DNA of 64,000 nt from Monodelphis domestica (taxonomy: Eukaryota > Chordata > Mammalia > Didelphimorphia > Didelphidae). The notes under the pieces are model-generated. The model saw nothing but the letters and a program-made list of their open reading frames with translations. It was not told the origin of the DNA and searched no databases. Where the stretch lies: the NCBI RefSeq assembly GCF_027887165.1, contig NC_077234.1:196694959-196758958 (forward strand), in the 5' to 3' direction. Numbering within the stretch: the first letter of the stretch is position 1; every line of letters starts with the position of its first letter. Below are positions 11,846 to 24,015 of this stretch, piece after piece. The position numbers were made by a program, and so were the translations under genes.

Positions 11846-11975
11846 ATATGCACATATATGTATGCATGCATATATTTATATGTAGGAACATATGTGTGTA
11901 CCTCTTAAAGCACTGTAGATAGGGTAGGTACACATATCATATAAATACACAAATTTATATGTGTGTGTGTGCACA
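11846..11975. repeat. Degenerate TATG/TG-rich simple repeat
   Basis: This is alternating purine-pyrimidine low-complexity sequence (TATG, CATA and GTGT runs) immediately upstream of the CpG island. Confidence 0.7.
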
Positions 11976-12343
11976 TAGTAAATGCTTAATAAATGTTTAT
12001 TACCTTCCCGTTCCCTCCAGGGGCAGGTAGAGGAGTGCACTTGGCAGGGAGAAATCCGGAAACTCTGTCCTAGATTCCCCAGCCCCAGCCAGAGCCTAGC
12101 TTCCCCTGACTGGAGTCTAAGGTGCAAAACTCTCCGTCCCGCAGGCAGGCCGGGTTGTGACACCGCGGGGGCGCCCAATGCGCAGGCGTCTCCCTATCCC
12201 GGTCTTCCGCTAGAGGCGGGGCGGGGTGGGGCGGGGCTGAGAGCCGGGGCAGATCACCTGAACCCTCTGCTTGGCTAGAGGGTCTCTGGCAGCTAGTGTG
12301 TCAACCCTACTTGCTTTCTACCCAGAGCTAGGGTCCTCTCTGG

Positions 12344-12481
12344 ATGGAGGATGGGGGTGACTGCTCCCAGAGCAGAGCCTTGGCCTGCAGAGGACCGGGA
12401 GCGGGAGGAGGCGGGAACCTCGGCTCTGTCCCGTCGCCGTCTCAGCAGATTCTTGCTTTATCTCTACCTGGTGGGCTTCCT
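12344..12481 (+). promoter_or_regulatory. Overlapping upstream ORF start in MFSD9 exon 1
   Basis: An ATG at 12,344 precedes the MFSD9 ATG by 7 nt in another frame. Its frame is open through exon 1 and, after normal splicing, through exon 2. It stops at a TAG in exon 3 (18,052-18,054), giving an 86-codon overlapping uORF. Its context (T at -3, G at +4) is weaker than that of the main start, so leaky scanning would still reach MFSD9. Whether it is translated depends on where transcription begins. Confidence 0.45.
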
Positions 12482-12482
12482 G
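12351..12482 (+). CDS. MFSD9: MFSD9 coding exon 1 (residues 1-44)
   Basis: MFSD9 is an orphan, 12-helix major facilitator superfamily transporter whose substrate is not established. The whole gene here is 12,351-30,825 in six coding exons (132, 88, 44, 130, 210 and 797 nt), which join in phase to 466 residues plus stop. I recall about 474 for human. Exon 1 starts MGVTAPRAEPWPAED and ends with SRFLLYLYLVGFL, the start of transmembrane helix 1, followed by a GTGAGT donor. The ATG at 12,351 was chosen because it is in frame with the conserved helix and has A at -3 and G at +4. An out-of-frame ATG lies 7 nt upstream at 12,344. The first 30 residues are polar and poorly conserved, giving a cytosolic N-terminus. 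Confidence 0.9.
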
Positions 12483-12819
12483 GTGAGTCCCGGGGAAAGA
12501 GGGACGTAGGGGAGAAAGAGGGGGACGGAAAGGAAACGGAGTCACAGCTGATGGGTCGGGGGGGGGTGGAGGAGGAAGGGGAAGGAGCAAAGCGTATCTT
12601 GCGGGGCTCCTTCTGACATCCTGTCACTTCACCGCATTTCACAAACCCCGACTCAGCTCCCCTCCATCTTCTCTACTTACCTGCCTTTGGTCCAGCTCTT
12701 ATGAATGTGGGAGTCCCCGGGTGCCCTAAAGTGATGTCAATATACATTTTGTAGGGAGAAGGTACCTAATTAAGTTGAGAGTTGTTAACCATAATTGGCA
12801 CACCTGCAGACATGAATAT

Positions 12820-13165
12820 ATGTGTATATGTGTGTGTGTGTATATACACATACTATATGTATATATATTATATTTATGTCTGTGTATGTATGTATGTATT
12901 GTGTGTTCATACACAAATATATGATATACACATAACATATATAAAACATGTGTGTACATACACATATAATTCAAAGATATGTATTATATATACAGATACA
13001 ATGCAAAACTATATAAACAGATATGTATATGTAAATACTTAATGATCCAATAAATATATACATAATATATGATTTTTGATATATAATATGATCAATCATG
13101 TTATAATTACATAACAATATAAATAACAAAATAAATGTATACACACATACACACAAAAGTCAGAG
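12820..13165. repeat. AT/TG-rich low-complexity repeat in MFSD9 intron 1
   Basis: The region is alternating TATG, TGTA and CATA sequence with runs of (TG)n, about 340 bp long. The open frames that cross it encode only Tyr/Ile/Cys/Val-rich translations of the repeat and are not genes. Confidence 0.8.
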
Positions 13166-13559
13166 GGAAACCTTGCCCTGGATTGATTACCCCCAAATCA
13201 CAAGCCTTAGGATCATAATTCAGGAGCTGAAAGGTTTCTTAAGGAGATCATCCAGAGATGTCAAACTCCAAACGGACAGCAAAACTCCTACTAAATGAGA
13301 CCCAAACCAATTAAAATGGAATTGGAAAACATTTACCAAAATGAATAAAAATACAATGCAATAAAAATATAGTTAATCTATGGGGGGTCAAGATACATCA
13401 TGGATCTCTTTCTATTTGATTTTTATACTATTCATTTCCTTTTATTTTACCATTGCTTCCCTCTTCTGGCAACCCATACCAAATCATCTTAGCTTGAGTC
13501 TTTCCCACTTCCCCATCAGGTTTGCTTTCTGCTTCCTTTGGGAGGACATATTACACAAG

Positions 13560-13588
13560 CACACACACACACAAACACACACACACAG
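13560..13588. repeat. (CA)n microsatellite
   Basis: A short run of CA dinucleotides with one interruption, in MFSD9 intron 1. Confidence 0.85.
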
Positions 13589-13689
13589 AGTATCACTGGA
13601 GGAAGACCATGAAGGAAGTGTCCTGTGTTCAGTTCTTTTTCCTCTGAATTGTGCTAGAGAAGGGCTCCAATCCTTGTCTTTTTTTTTTA

Positions 13690-14930
13690 AAACATTATTT
13701 TATTTGGTCATTTCCAAATGTTATTCATTGGAAACATTTTCTTTTCTTCCCTCCCCCACTCAGACCACCTCTCCCATAGCGATTTCACTGGGTATCACAT
13801 GTGTTCTTGATCAGAACCCATTTCCATGTTGTTGGTATTTGCTCTAGAGTGTTCATTTAGAGTCTCTCCTCAGTCATATCCCCTCCACTCCTGCAGTCAA
13901 GCAGTTGCCTTTCATCACTGTTTTTACTCCCACAGTTTATCCTCTGCTTGTGGATAGTGTTTTTTAGATCCCTGCATATTGTTCAGGGACATTGCATTGA
14001 CACCAATGGAGAAGTCCATTACCTTTGATTGTACCACAGTGTATCAGTTTCTGTGTACAATGTTTTCCTGGTTCTGCTCCTTTCACTCTGCATCACTTCC
14101 TGGAGGTTGTTCCAGTCTCCATGGAATTCCTCCACTTTATTATTCCTTTTAGCGCAATAGTATTCCATCACCAACATATACCACAATTTGTTCAGCCATT
14201 CCCCAATTGAAGGCATCCCCTCATTTTCCAATTTTTTGCCACCACAAAGAGCGCAGCTATGAATATTCTTGTACACATCTTTTTCCTTATTATCTCTTTG
14301 GGGAACAAACCCAGAAGTGCTATGGCTGGATCAAAGGGCAGACAGTCTTTTATCGCCCTTTGGGAATAGTTCCAAATTGCCCTCCAGAATGGTTGGATCA
14401 ATTCACAACTCCACCAGCAATGAATTCGTGTCCCTACTTTGCCATCCCTTCCAGCATTCATTACTTTCCATAGCTATTATGTTAGCCAATCTGCTAGGTG
14501 TGAGGTGATACCTTAGAGTTGTTTTGATTTGCATCTCTCTGATTATAAGAGATGTAGAACATTTTTTCATGTGAATTCCTTTGGCTGAGAACTGCCTGTT
14601 CATGTCCCTTGCCCATTTATCAATTGGAGAATGGCTTGATTTTTTGTACAATTGATTTAGCTCTTTGTAAATTTGAGTAATTAAACCTTTGTCAGAGGTT
14701 TTTATGAAGATTGTTTCCCAATTTGTTGCTTCCCTTCTGATTTTAGTTACATTGGTTTTGTTTGTACAAAACCTTTTTAATTTGATGTAGTCAAAATTAA
14801 ATTTTGATGTAGTCTATATTCATTAAGGAGATTGGTCTATAGTTTTCTTTCTCTGTTTTTGACCTGCCTGGCTTTGGGATCAGTACCATGTTTGTGTCAT
14901 AAAAGGAGTTTGGTAGAACTCCCTCTTTAA
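13690..14930 (-). mobile_element. L1 3' portion, antisense in MFSD9 intron 1, with internal deletion
   Basis: Read on the minus strand, this has part of the ORF2 RT region (about 14,930-14,815, with peptide '[20 protein letters not shown]'), then jumps to the ORF2 C-terminal region ('NFDYIK' near 14,800 onward). It continues through 'MNRQFSAKGIHMKKCSTSL', 'DPAIALLGLFPKEIIRKK' and 'FIAALFVVAKNWKMRG' to the 3' UTR, ending at an A-rich tail (T-run near 13,681). Most of the RT domain between the two parts is missing. The coding part holds few stops, so the copy is fairly young but inactive. Confidence 0.88.
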
Positions 14931-15208
14931 AAAGGAAGCTATAGGCCAACAAAACAAAAGGACAAATTTGGAGGAAAAACTAAAGAGAAGGGGGGACAGA
15001 AAAAGATTTGTTGTTGTTGAGTTGTTTTCAGTCATGTCCATGAACCCATTTGGGGTTTTCTTGGCAAAGATCCTGGAGTGGTTTGCCTTTCCCTCTTCAG
15101 TTCATTTTATAGATGAGGAAACTGAGGCAAACAGGATTAAGTGACTTGCCCAGGGTCATATAACTAATAGGTGTCAGAAGCCAGATTTGAACTCAGGAAG
15201 ATAAATCT
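14926..15208 (-). repeat. Arm A of a 283-bp inverted repeat (includes a truncated Mon-1/MIR SINE)
   Basis: The reverse complement of 20,648-20,930 matches this stretch over 283 bp without gaps and with 3 differences by eye (about 99%). About 75 bp (14,926-15,000) are non-SINE sequence beginning TTTAAAAAGGAAGC. The rest is a Mon-1/MIR-type SINE, antisense here and lacking its 5' end. It lies in MFSD9 intron 1, upstream of exon 2. Confidence 0.92.
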
Positions 15209-15506
15209 AGGCCATACTGCTGTTCTGTGTTGGAACCTTTTGTTTGTTTGTTTTAAATAAGGCAAAATGAATTATAGGTCATGATAAACCTGTGATTTAC
15301 AAATTTAAAGTGGTTTTAAATTTTATAAATAATAGAGGCATCTCAAAAGAGTTATAATGAAAAATTGGCATTTTGTTAGAAATTCCAGATGATGTGGATG
15401 GAATAAAAAGGGAAGAGGATTTATCTAATAAAGAACCCATAATTTCAATGCCTTTTAGATTCCAAAATTCATCTTATTAATGAAAATCTGCTCTGTTTTG
15501 TTTTAG

Positions 15507-15599
<93 letters not shown>

Positions 15600-15984
15600 T
15601 GATGTTAAATAATGAACCAAAAACTAAGTGTCCATTATAAATGATTGCTTTATGGTAGCTAAATAATTCTTAAAAATCATGTTTTAGGTATTTTTACATA
15701 TATGTGATCCTGGAGTAAGTTTATGTCTTTGTCTAGTTTGGTGTGCAAGTTATTCAGTGAGTGTTTGTTGAAGATATGTAATTTGTAGAGCCTTACTGTT
15801 TTCACTTTCACAATTCAGTTCAGTAAATATTGAATTGTAGCCAAAGCATTGTGCTAGACTCTGGGGAAGATGGCAAAGTTTAGATAAGACCTGATCCTTG
15901 TCCTTTTGGTTCAGGCTGCTATTTGGATAAGAATAAGGACAATACCTAAGATTTCAATAGTACAGAGAATTCTCTTGGGGTGGA

Positions 15985-16252
15985 GTAAGGAACAAGCATT
16001 TATTAAATGCCCACTATGTGTCAGGAGCTGCACTAAGTGCTTCACAAATAACTCATTTAATCCTCACAACCACCCTGAGAGTTAGGTGCTATTATTATCC
16101 CCATTTGAGCAGTTGTGGAAGCTAAAGCTGACAGAGGTGAAGTTACTTGACCAGGATACTCATCTAGTAAGTTTCTGAAGCCAGATTTTTACTTACAACT
16201 TACTGACTCCAGGCCCAGCACTCTGTTCACTGTGCCACCCAGCTGCCTCCCA
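15985..16252 (-). mobile_element. MIR/tRNA-type SINE in MFSD9 intron 2
   Basis: Antisense MIR-type sequence: 'CCCACTATGTGTCAGGAGCT', 'CTCATTTAATCCTCACAACC', 'GGTGCTATTATTATCCCCAT', and a 'TGTGCCACCCAGCTGCC' end that is the complement of the SINE 5' end. Confidence 0.8.
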
Positions 16253-16846
16253 GTTCAGGTTGGCACCTTCTCTGTAACATCTGGTCTTACTGAGTGGCCT
16301 AGCATTCTGGGAGTTTAAATGAAAACACCCAATACACAGGCAGCATATGTCAGAAGTAGGATTTGAGCCCAGGTCCTGACTCAAAAGCCTGGCATTTGTC
16401 TACCATACTACATGTTTTTTTCAGAAACAGATACATTTAATGTATAGAATTACATGCTACATTTATTGCATGTTGCAGAAACAGTGCTTTATGTGATCCG
16501 AGCCCCCTGAGGTCTGTGTTGATTTTTGATAGCAGAGGGTCAAGGAAGTATTAAAAAGAGATGACTTTTGAGTTGAGCTTTAAAGGGCAAGAACTCTGTA
16601 CAGCTCTACCTCACTTAAATCCAATTTACACTGGAATTAAGATAACACCCTCTGATTGGTCCTCTCAAAAAACAAAGGAGGAACAGAAATTCCACAGGTA
16701 AAAAGAAGGAAGGAGTAGATTTTAGGTATTGGGAACTAAATGATATATTTGGTCAATCCAGATTACTCCATTTTGGGTGGAGTATAAGGTGCTAACAATA
16801 GAATAGTAGTTGTCTGAACACTTTCCCTCATTCCTTTGCAGAGACC

Positions 16847-16872
16847 GCGGGGTGGGGTGGGGGTGGGGGGAA
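16847..16872 (+). repeat. G-rich run with quadruplex potential
   Basis: Four or more closely spaced runs of three to five G (GGGGTGGGGTGGGGGTGGG pattern) lie on the transcribed-sense strand of MFSD9 intron 2. Confidence 0.55.
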
Positions 16873-18020
16873 TAGGTATAGACCATTGAAAATAATCACA
16901 AATGTTTTTTTTAAGTATTGACCTCTCCATCTTAAAAAAAAAATTTTTTTTAACTATGACACTATGGAACAGGGCAAAGGGGGAGCTAGAGCAAGAAATC
17001 CAGGTGATATAAAAATAAAATATGCCAAAGAATGTCTATTAAAAATAGAAATTATGGGGTAGCAAATGGTAATGGAAAGAAGACCTTAAATACCAAGCAA
17101 AAGAGTTTGAGCTGTACTCAGTAATTAATTCGATCAACTAAAGATTTTTGAGCAGTGACATGAGAAGACACAGAATGGTGATGATGGTCATGATGGTGAT
17201 TATGTCAAAAGTATGATGAAAGACTTGCTGAAAAACTGTTCCATGTAAATGGTCATCAGATTCTGGAAGAAGAAAATGAAAGAAAGGTGCAAATAAATGT
17301 AAGGTTCAAGTAGAATTATTGGGACTTAGTATCATAGTATATTTCAGTCTAATGGTGCATACTCGTAGGGGGCTTACTTAAAGATAATTTTGGGGTTTAC
17401 AATAAAAGATACCATGAAGATCTGTGCTAGAGGGTTGGAAGAATCAAGAGACGGTTATATCTTTGAATATCAAGTTAAAGGAAGTGATCAACAATATTAA
17501 ATGTTGGGGATGGGCATAGGATATATATTGGCTACTGTGATAGTACAGAAAATGAAAAACAAAAACCATTTTTTAAACCTCAGATATTGCCATGATTTAG
17601 ATTCATGATGAAAAGAAAAAGTCTATAATAAAATTCTTGTTCAAGGTGATCATTTAGGTAAGGATTTTTATACAAAGCCCATCAACTCTAAAACAAATAT
17701 ACATTTGGAAGGGTCTTCTTATTGCTCAGCATGTTAAAAGCCTCTTTCAAATTCATAAATTTTTACTCTCCATTGAATTTTTTTAACATGCAAATAAAAA
17801 TTTCTCCAACTCACTGTTCAAACATTATAATTCTCATTCTCATAATTTTCAGATCTCATAATCTGAATACTCCCCTTTTTTCTCTTCTGCTTGTCCTAAA
17901 TTGTATTTATTAATCACAAACTTTTGTGGCTACACTTCCTTTTAATTTATGGCACTGGTTAAGTCAGCTCTGATGAATCTAGTCCTCCTCGATATATGCT
18001 GTTATTATATTCTATTTCAG

Positions 18021-18064
18021 GATCCCTGTATGGTGTTTTACAGCTCTTTTCTAGCACAGTAGTG
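18021..18064 (+). CDS. MFSD9: MFSD9 coding exon 3 (residues 74-88)
   Basis: This is a very short 44-nt exon between a TATTTCAG acceptor and a GTAAGT donor. It encodes G-SLYGVLQLFSSTVV, part of transmembrane helix 2, equivalent to human GSSYGILQLFSSTLV. It enters in phase 1 and leaves in phase 0. Exons 2 and 3 together are 132 nt, a multiple of three, so skipping both would keep the frame but remove half of the first helical hairpin. Confidence 0.92.
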
Positions 18065-18589
18065 GTAAGTTTGCCTTCTTTTGTCCTATTGCATCTTTAA
18101 AACATAATTGATGTGCCCATTGATGTGATGAAGACAAGTGTCTAATGATACAGTAACATTGATGACTATTTATAAAACTTTTAAAAAATCACATTCACAA
18201 AAAAGACACAAGTAATTAGTATTATGCAAAATAAATTGTTATTGTTCTTCTTAAAAATCTAAATAAGAAATCATTAAATCTTCTAGGAATATTAGGACTC
18301 AAGTTAAAACTGAGTACTATGAACTTATATCTGAAATATTAACCAGACTTCTGATATTCATGTAGTATGTACTGTGTATGTATCCACATACATATATTTG
18401 CATGCATATGTTTATCTGTGTATATTACATATACATGTTTATATGTAGTTATTTTTCTAATGACTGGTCAAATATGTGCTGTTCTTTTTGACATTTAAAG
18501 TCATCTAAATATTTGTATCTCTCCATATCAATCTACATAGATGGGTGAAGACATATATATGCATGTACACATAACTGTTTGATTTCTCC

Positions 18590-18740
18590 TAATATAATTT
18601 AGCTTCTTTAGAGTAGAGACCACTTGATTCTTGCCTTTGTATCCCTAGTATAGTTGCCTGGTATAATATAGTACATACAATGGGCAAGCACTGAATAAAT
18701 TCTGGTTGATCAGTTGATTGATTGATTGATTCTATTACAT
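18590..18740 (+). repeat. L2/MIR3-type tail ending in (GATT)n
   Basis: The stretch 'TTTGTATCCCTAGTATAG', 'TGCCTGGTATAATATAGTAC' and 'CACTGAATAAATTCTGGTTG' follows the familiar L2-type 3' end, and it finishes in a short GATT repeat. Confidence 0.6.
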
Positions 18741-20597
18741 AATTTCAGTAAAGGACCTTTGCTTATGAATCAACTCACTGAAGATATGGTATCTGGGACC
18801 TATATTGACCATAATCAATGTTGAACCAATTAAAGGAATAGTTTGAACAGAGCTGGATCTATTTATCTCTCTCCTTTGACCTCACACCCCAACCTAAGCA
18901 GGTGTGTATTATCTCCAAGTCCCATGGAACCATTAGTGTTCATGGTTGCTGTACACTTTATTAGAAGGGTACTTTTCAAATTGCCTGGGCTCACAACCCC
19001 TACCTATCTTCATTATATCAGAAATTAATGCTCCACATTGCTTTAAATATGTTCACCTTTTCCACTAGAGACTTACATTTTAACATCCCTGATTAAGTTT
19101 TTCAGAAACTGGGGAAATGGTCAGAAACTGTCTATCAAGGGAAATATGAACATGTAAAAGGAAAATGAAAGATCTAAGAAATGATTTTGATAGTCAACCT
19201 ACAGAGAAATGTAATTTGTATCCTGACTTTTCCATAGGAATTGGAGAGAGGGAAAGGATTAGAATTTAAAAAGGAATTTAGGTTAATTTGAAAGGAAAAA
19301 TTAGATGTGCCTAAAGTACACATAGGGAAAGTCTTTCTTTTCTGTCTCTTTATAGTGTAGAGGTGACCTCTGGGTTTCTATTATAATTTTACAACTTTAA
19401 CAAATAAACCTGCTGATGTAATTGTTGAAGGCTATTCTTACATGTGCTCCGTCAAGCCATACCAAGCTGGGAAAGCTTTAGGTAATGGCCTGTGACAGAT
19501 TTTTTGCATGGGACCTGAGGATCAACCTGGCTAAATTCAGAAAGCACACTACCAAAGGACCAGCCATCAAGTGAAACTGATGACAATCCTCTAAAAAAAT
19601 AATCTGCATCGTTTGAGGAAATATCAGTGGGAATGAAATATTAGAGCTTTTAAAATATTGCTGCATGAAGCATGTCATGAGCACTTCTTTGACAACCCAG
19701 CTGAAATAATGAAATAATTAATGAAATAATTATTCCTTCCCCTAATGGGATCTTAAACTCCTATATCCTAAGGCAATGGCAATGGATATTATTTTTCCAG
19801 TAGCAGGACAAGTATCTCCCTAACAAAAGTCTAGGTGAATTTCTAAATACCTAGGTGTGAGACATATGGTCTAAAGAGAAGACTTTCTCATTTTAATTTT
19901 TTAATATCACTTTGTCATTTAAGTTACAAACCTTTTGTGTTTTTGAGATCAAGTATTATTTAAATATTTAGAATTAGTATTTCCTCACCTACTATTAAGA
20001 TTCCAACATTCTGACTTAGAAGAATTTTTACCAAAACAAACTTCTTTGTAAGATTCACTTTTTAGTCATACTTATTCTTTTGAACTCTGTTCACATGTTG
20101 CCCAAAGAACCTCTCAATTTAGTCAAATGTTTGATCATTTTCAATAAGAAAGTCATTCTTACCAGTTATTTGACCACTGAGTTTAATTAAAATGATCAGT
20201 CTGACAGACATATATTTAATGAACAGCTATAAGCAATAGATGTATTCCTAAAATAATATGTATAAATAATTTTTTAAAAATCTAATCTTATTTTAAAGAT
20301 ACCAAGAAAACATGGTACTGAAAGAATCCCTATTAATCTCTTTATAAAATAAATTCGGTAACCTCAAATTTAATTTTGCTGGTGAATAAATATTAATTTC
20401 TACATGTCATATAATTTAAATGAAGTATACTCATATAAAAATCCATTTGATTCAATGCTTCTTTAGGGTTTTTAAAATAAGCATATATGCCAAATTGTCT
20501 AATTTATAATTGGAGATTAATGTTCTCCCTTCCAAGACTTCCTGTAATATGTCTCACTTTAATGTGAAACAGAAATTTCACCTATACTTTAGTATAA

Positions 20598-20850
20598 GTG
20601 GGCAGCTAGGTAATAGAATGAATAGAGTGCCAGACCTAGGGCCAGAAAGATTTATCTTCCTGAATTCAAATCTGGCTTCTGACACCTATTAGTTATATGA
20701 CCCTGGGCAAGTCACTTAATCCTGTTTGCCTCAGTTTCCTCATCTATAAAATGAACTGAAGAGGGAAAGGCAAACCACTCCAGGATCTTTGCCAAGAAAA
20801 CCCAAAATGGGTTCATGGACATGACTGAAAACAACTCAACAACAACAAAT
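20598..20850 (+). mobile_element. Full-length Mon-1/MIR-type SINE in MFSD9 intron 3
   Basis: It begins GGGCAGCTAGGTAATAGAAT, a tRNA-like head, and continues through 'GACCCTGGGCAAGTCACTTA', 'TGCCTCAGTTTCCTCATCT' and 'GACATGACTGAAAACAACTC' to an AAC-rich end. It is the sense partner of the SINE in arm A and retains the 5' end missing there. Confidence 0.88.
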
Positions 20851-20930
20851 CTTTTTCTGTCCCCCCTTCTCTTTAGTTTTTCCTCCAAATTTGGCCTTTT
20901 GTTTTGTTGGCCTATAGCTTCCTTTTTAAA
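20648..20930 (+). repeat. Arm B of the 283-bp inverted repeat
   Basis: This is the inverted partner of 14,926-15,208, with 3 mismatches and no gaps by eye. It starts inside the SINE and includes about 75 bp of unique-looking 3' flank ending CTTCCTTTTTAAA. It lies in MFSD9 intron 3, downstream of exons 2 and 3. Confidence 0.92.
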
Positions 20931-21194
20931 TAATTGTGTTTAGAATAATAGACAACTGAAACTTGAGAAACATTAAGATCATCTAGAAGAAACAAAAGAC
21001 CAGAGAAATTTCAAGTGTTGTGGGCAGGATATTTTTTGATTTAGAGTCTAGTGTTTTCTTTATTACAACAGAGTTGCCTCTAACTAATAGTCTTTCTTTA
21101 AAAATACCTTGTTCATTGAAATTACCAATTTAATTTTTAAATCAATAAATAACTTAAAAGATATTGATTAATAGAAATTTACAGAATAGTTCAT

Positions 21195-21445
21195 TGTCTC
21201 GTGTTCTTTGAAATCGAGGAATACCAAAATGACATCACTGTCAGTCAATGTACAACTGTGTCCAGTTGTGGCTGATCTGACCAATATGAGCTCAGAAGAC
21301 TCATTCACGGTTTGGGTACAAATAACCCATATGAGCGTTTGTGATGGAGAAGTCTAAATCTGTGCATCTCATGTTTCTTTGAGCATATGGAATTCTACTT
21401 TGCTCAAAGAGCACAGTGCCAAAGAATAATGTTTTAATTGTGAGA
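21195..21445 (+). mobile_element. Marsupial RTE-tail-like interspersed repeat
   Basis: Phrases such as 'GAGGAATACCAAAATGACAT', 'GACCAATATGAGCTCAGAAG' and 'ATTCTACTTTGCTCAAAGAG' are ones I recall from a common marsupial interspersed repeat related to RTE tails. The exact family is not certain. Confidence 0.5.
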
Positions 21446-22059
21446 AGCACATTTTTTAAAGTAAGAGATGCATTGTTATTTTTACCTTTTTTGGAACTGA
21501 GTGGAAGTAAGGTCTAAACTTTTAATTTTATTGATATAGGAAACTCTCCCACCAAGTAACTCCCTGTTAGATAGCCAACAAATTCTCTAAACTAATAATC
21601 TTAGTTTTCTGGGCTGCTGAGAGGTAAAGGATTTCCCCATTGCTAGACACTTTATGTGTCATAGGTGGGACATGAACTTGTCTTAACTATCATGTTAACT
21701 ATCTGTATCCTTTGAATAAAAATACGAAGACAGTATTATGAAGTATAGATTAGTAATCCCCACCATATAAAATTAGTACTTGGAAGTGACTATTTTCAGA
21801 AAAGAAAGTTTATTGTAATACAGGCATGCCCTGAAAATATGTGCCCTAACTCACATCTTGCACAATAATATCAGTACATTACCAAATTCCCAATTAACTT
21901 TCAAAAAATTATATAAAAGCTTCTCAATCCTTTAGCAAATTATCTGGTTCTTGCCCAGCCCTATCTGCCTAATATTACCTGACCAGACAGCTCTCTTCAG
22001 CCAGGTTACACACCCTTCTATGAGACTCCACCTACCATCTAACTCACTCCCAAAGACTA

Positions 22060-22255
22060 GGATTTCAAACAGAAAGTGACTTCCAAGGTCTTCTAATCTA
22101 AGTCTTTCATGTTACATTTGAGGAACCTGAGGCCCACAGGAGTGAAGCGACTTGCCTAATGTCAAATGGCAGGAAATAGCCAACCTGAGTTTTTAATACC
22201 CTCTAACTACAGATCCAGGGTTCTTTCCATTTATGCCATACTGTTTCTCCCAGGA
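22060..22255 (-). repeat. MIR-like fragment
   Basis: 'TTTGAGGAACCTGAGGCCCA' followed by 'AGTGAAGCGACTTGCC' and a 'CCATTTATGCCATACTG' end follow the marsupial MIR-derived consensus. The copy is diverged, and orientation is by analogy. Confidence 0.55.
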
Positions 22256-22539
22256 TTGTGTCTACCATTTATATGATTTTGTAAGGCTACTGCCCCATAT
22301 GAAGATATGTTTTCATAAAACTAATTAATAATATTAGGTAGCTAATGTCTATGCACCAGAGCAGGCCTCATTCAGTTTTATTTTTTACTTTACTCTTATT
22401 ATATAGAAGATCCTTTTTGGATATTTTTTCTAGGAATGGGTTCCTCTCCCCCCACCCTTTTTAAATTAAAGGCAGACATTTTATATTTTCTACTAACTCT
22501 GTGAACAATTATAGAAGCTATGATATACTTCATGAGATT

Positions 22540-22755
22540 TTTACTCTGTTTGTGTGATATATGTCTGCTATCATGATGTGAGCAATGTGGAAGTATATAT
22601 TGTGTGAAAATACAGATGTAGCCTATATCAGACTATTTACCACCTTGAGGAGGTAGGGAAGGGGCAGAGGGAGAAAATCTGAATCCTAAAATGTCAGAAA
22701 ACAATAGTCAAAAATTGTTTCTACATGTAATTAAAAAAACAAAAACAAATATAAA
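22540..22755 (+). mobile_element. L1 3' UTR fragment
   Basis: The sequence resembles the marsupial L1 3' end: an 'ACCTTGAGGAGGTAGGGAAG' block, 'GGGAGAAAATCTGAATCC' and a 'TTTCTACATGTAATTAAAAA' tail with a terminal A-rich run. Confidence 0.6.
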
Positions 22756-22984
22756 AAGAAGCTGCGGTACAGAGAACATTCAGTTTTTCCCACAGATGAT
22801 TTGAGAGCCATAGAATATTAAATTGAAGTTTCTCTAACCTTTTCCCTAGATCACTCAAACCCCAAAGCCACATACTTCTGTATACACAAAGAATTATGTC
22901 CACAAACGGTGTGTACTTTTCTTTACACAGAAAGAACAATAGCAATACAAGTTCCTGGAGCAAAATTTGTCTTCATTATCATTT

Positions 22985-23690
22985 ATTTAAATTGGCTAAT
23001 GTTGGAATGCCTCACATTTGTGCACTACTGGTGGAATTTTGGGTTGGTTTAGCCATGATCAAAAGAATCTGGAATTATATTCCTAAAGTTACTAACCTGG
23101 CTATACCCTTTGTCCCAATTTGCCATTAAGCTTATATCCCAAACAGATAAAATAAAGAGAAAAAGGACCTATCTCTAGAAAAATATTTATAGCAGCTCAT
23201 TTTGCAGTGGGTCCAAACTAAGAAACCAAGGAGATGGACACCCATTGGGGGATGACTAAACAAATAATTTTATATGAATGCTTTGTGATATTATTGTGTG
23301 AATTGTAAGGTTTGACAAAGTAGATAGTTTTAGAGGAAACTGAGCATATGTCTATTAAGTGATTCAGAGTGATCAGAAGTAGAAGAACAATTTACAGAAT
23401 GGCATTATAGAGGAAAACAGCTTTGAAACTGATTAATGCAAGGATAAATCATAAATCTAGCAGAGTGAAGATTAATCACACCATTCATCTCCTACAAGAG
23501 AGGTAATGGACTTAAAATGCAAAAAAGAGAAATTTTTGGATATGGTCAATGTGGGAATTGGGTAGTTAGACTGGACTATGCATATTTGTTATGAGAATTC
23601 TGGTGGAGAATTTGTTTGCTTTTTATTTTAATTGTTCAAGTGGGTCTCAGAATGGGAGAAGATAAATACTTGTAAAAACATATAAGCATA
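22985..23690 (+). mobile_element. L1 ORF2 C-terminal end and 3' UTR
   Basis: A degraded ORF2 end is visible in the translation (LANVGMPHICALLVEF, then VTNLAIPFVPICH, an L1 'Cys-rich end' region). It is followed by 'CAGCTCATTTTGCAGTGG' and 'CATTGGGGGATGACTAAAC' phrases that belong to the L1 end, and then a 3' UTR. It stops about 110 bp before MFSD9 exon 4. Confidence 0.65.
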
Positions 23691-23691
23691 T

Positions 23692-24015
<324 letters not shown>

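Larger units (their letters stand above)
12030..12620 (+). promoter_or_regulatory. CpG-rich promoter of MFSD9
   Basis: GC content and CpG density rise sharply compared with the AT-rich flanks. GC boxes (GGGGCGGGG and GAGGCGGGGC type) cluster at about 12,213-12,237, roughly 115 bp upstream of the MFSD9 start codon. No TATA box is evident at a plausible distance. This is typical of a housekeeping-type promoter with dispersed start sites. The transcription start itself cannot be fixed from sequence. The boundaries are by eye. Confidence 0.8.

Noticed and set aside
12318-12642. Pro- and Gly-rich open frames on both strands of the CpG island
   Set aside because: GC-rich promoter sequence lacks stop codons by composition. 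Only the frame starting at 12,351 joins the conserved MFSD9 exons.
12726-13156. Tyr/Ile/His-rich frames in the AT/TG repeat
   Set aside because: They are translations of simple sequence in MFSD9 intron 1.
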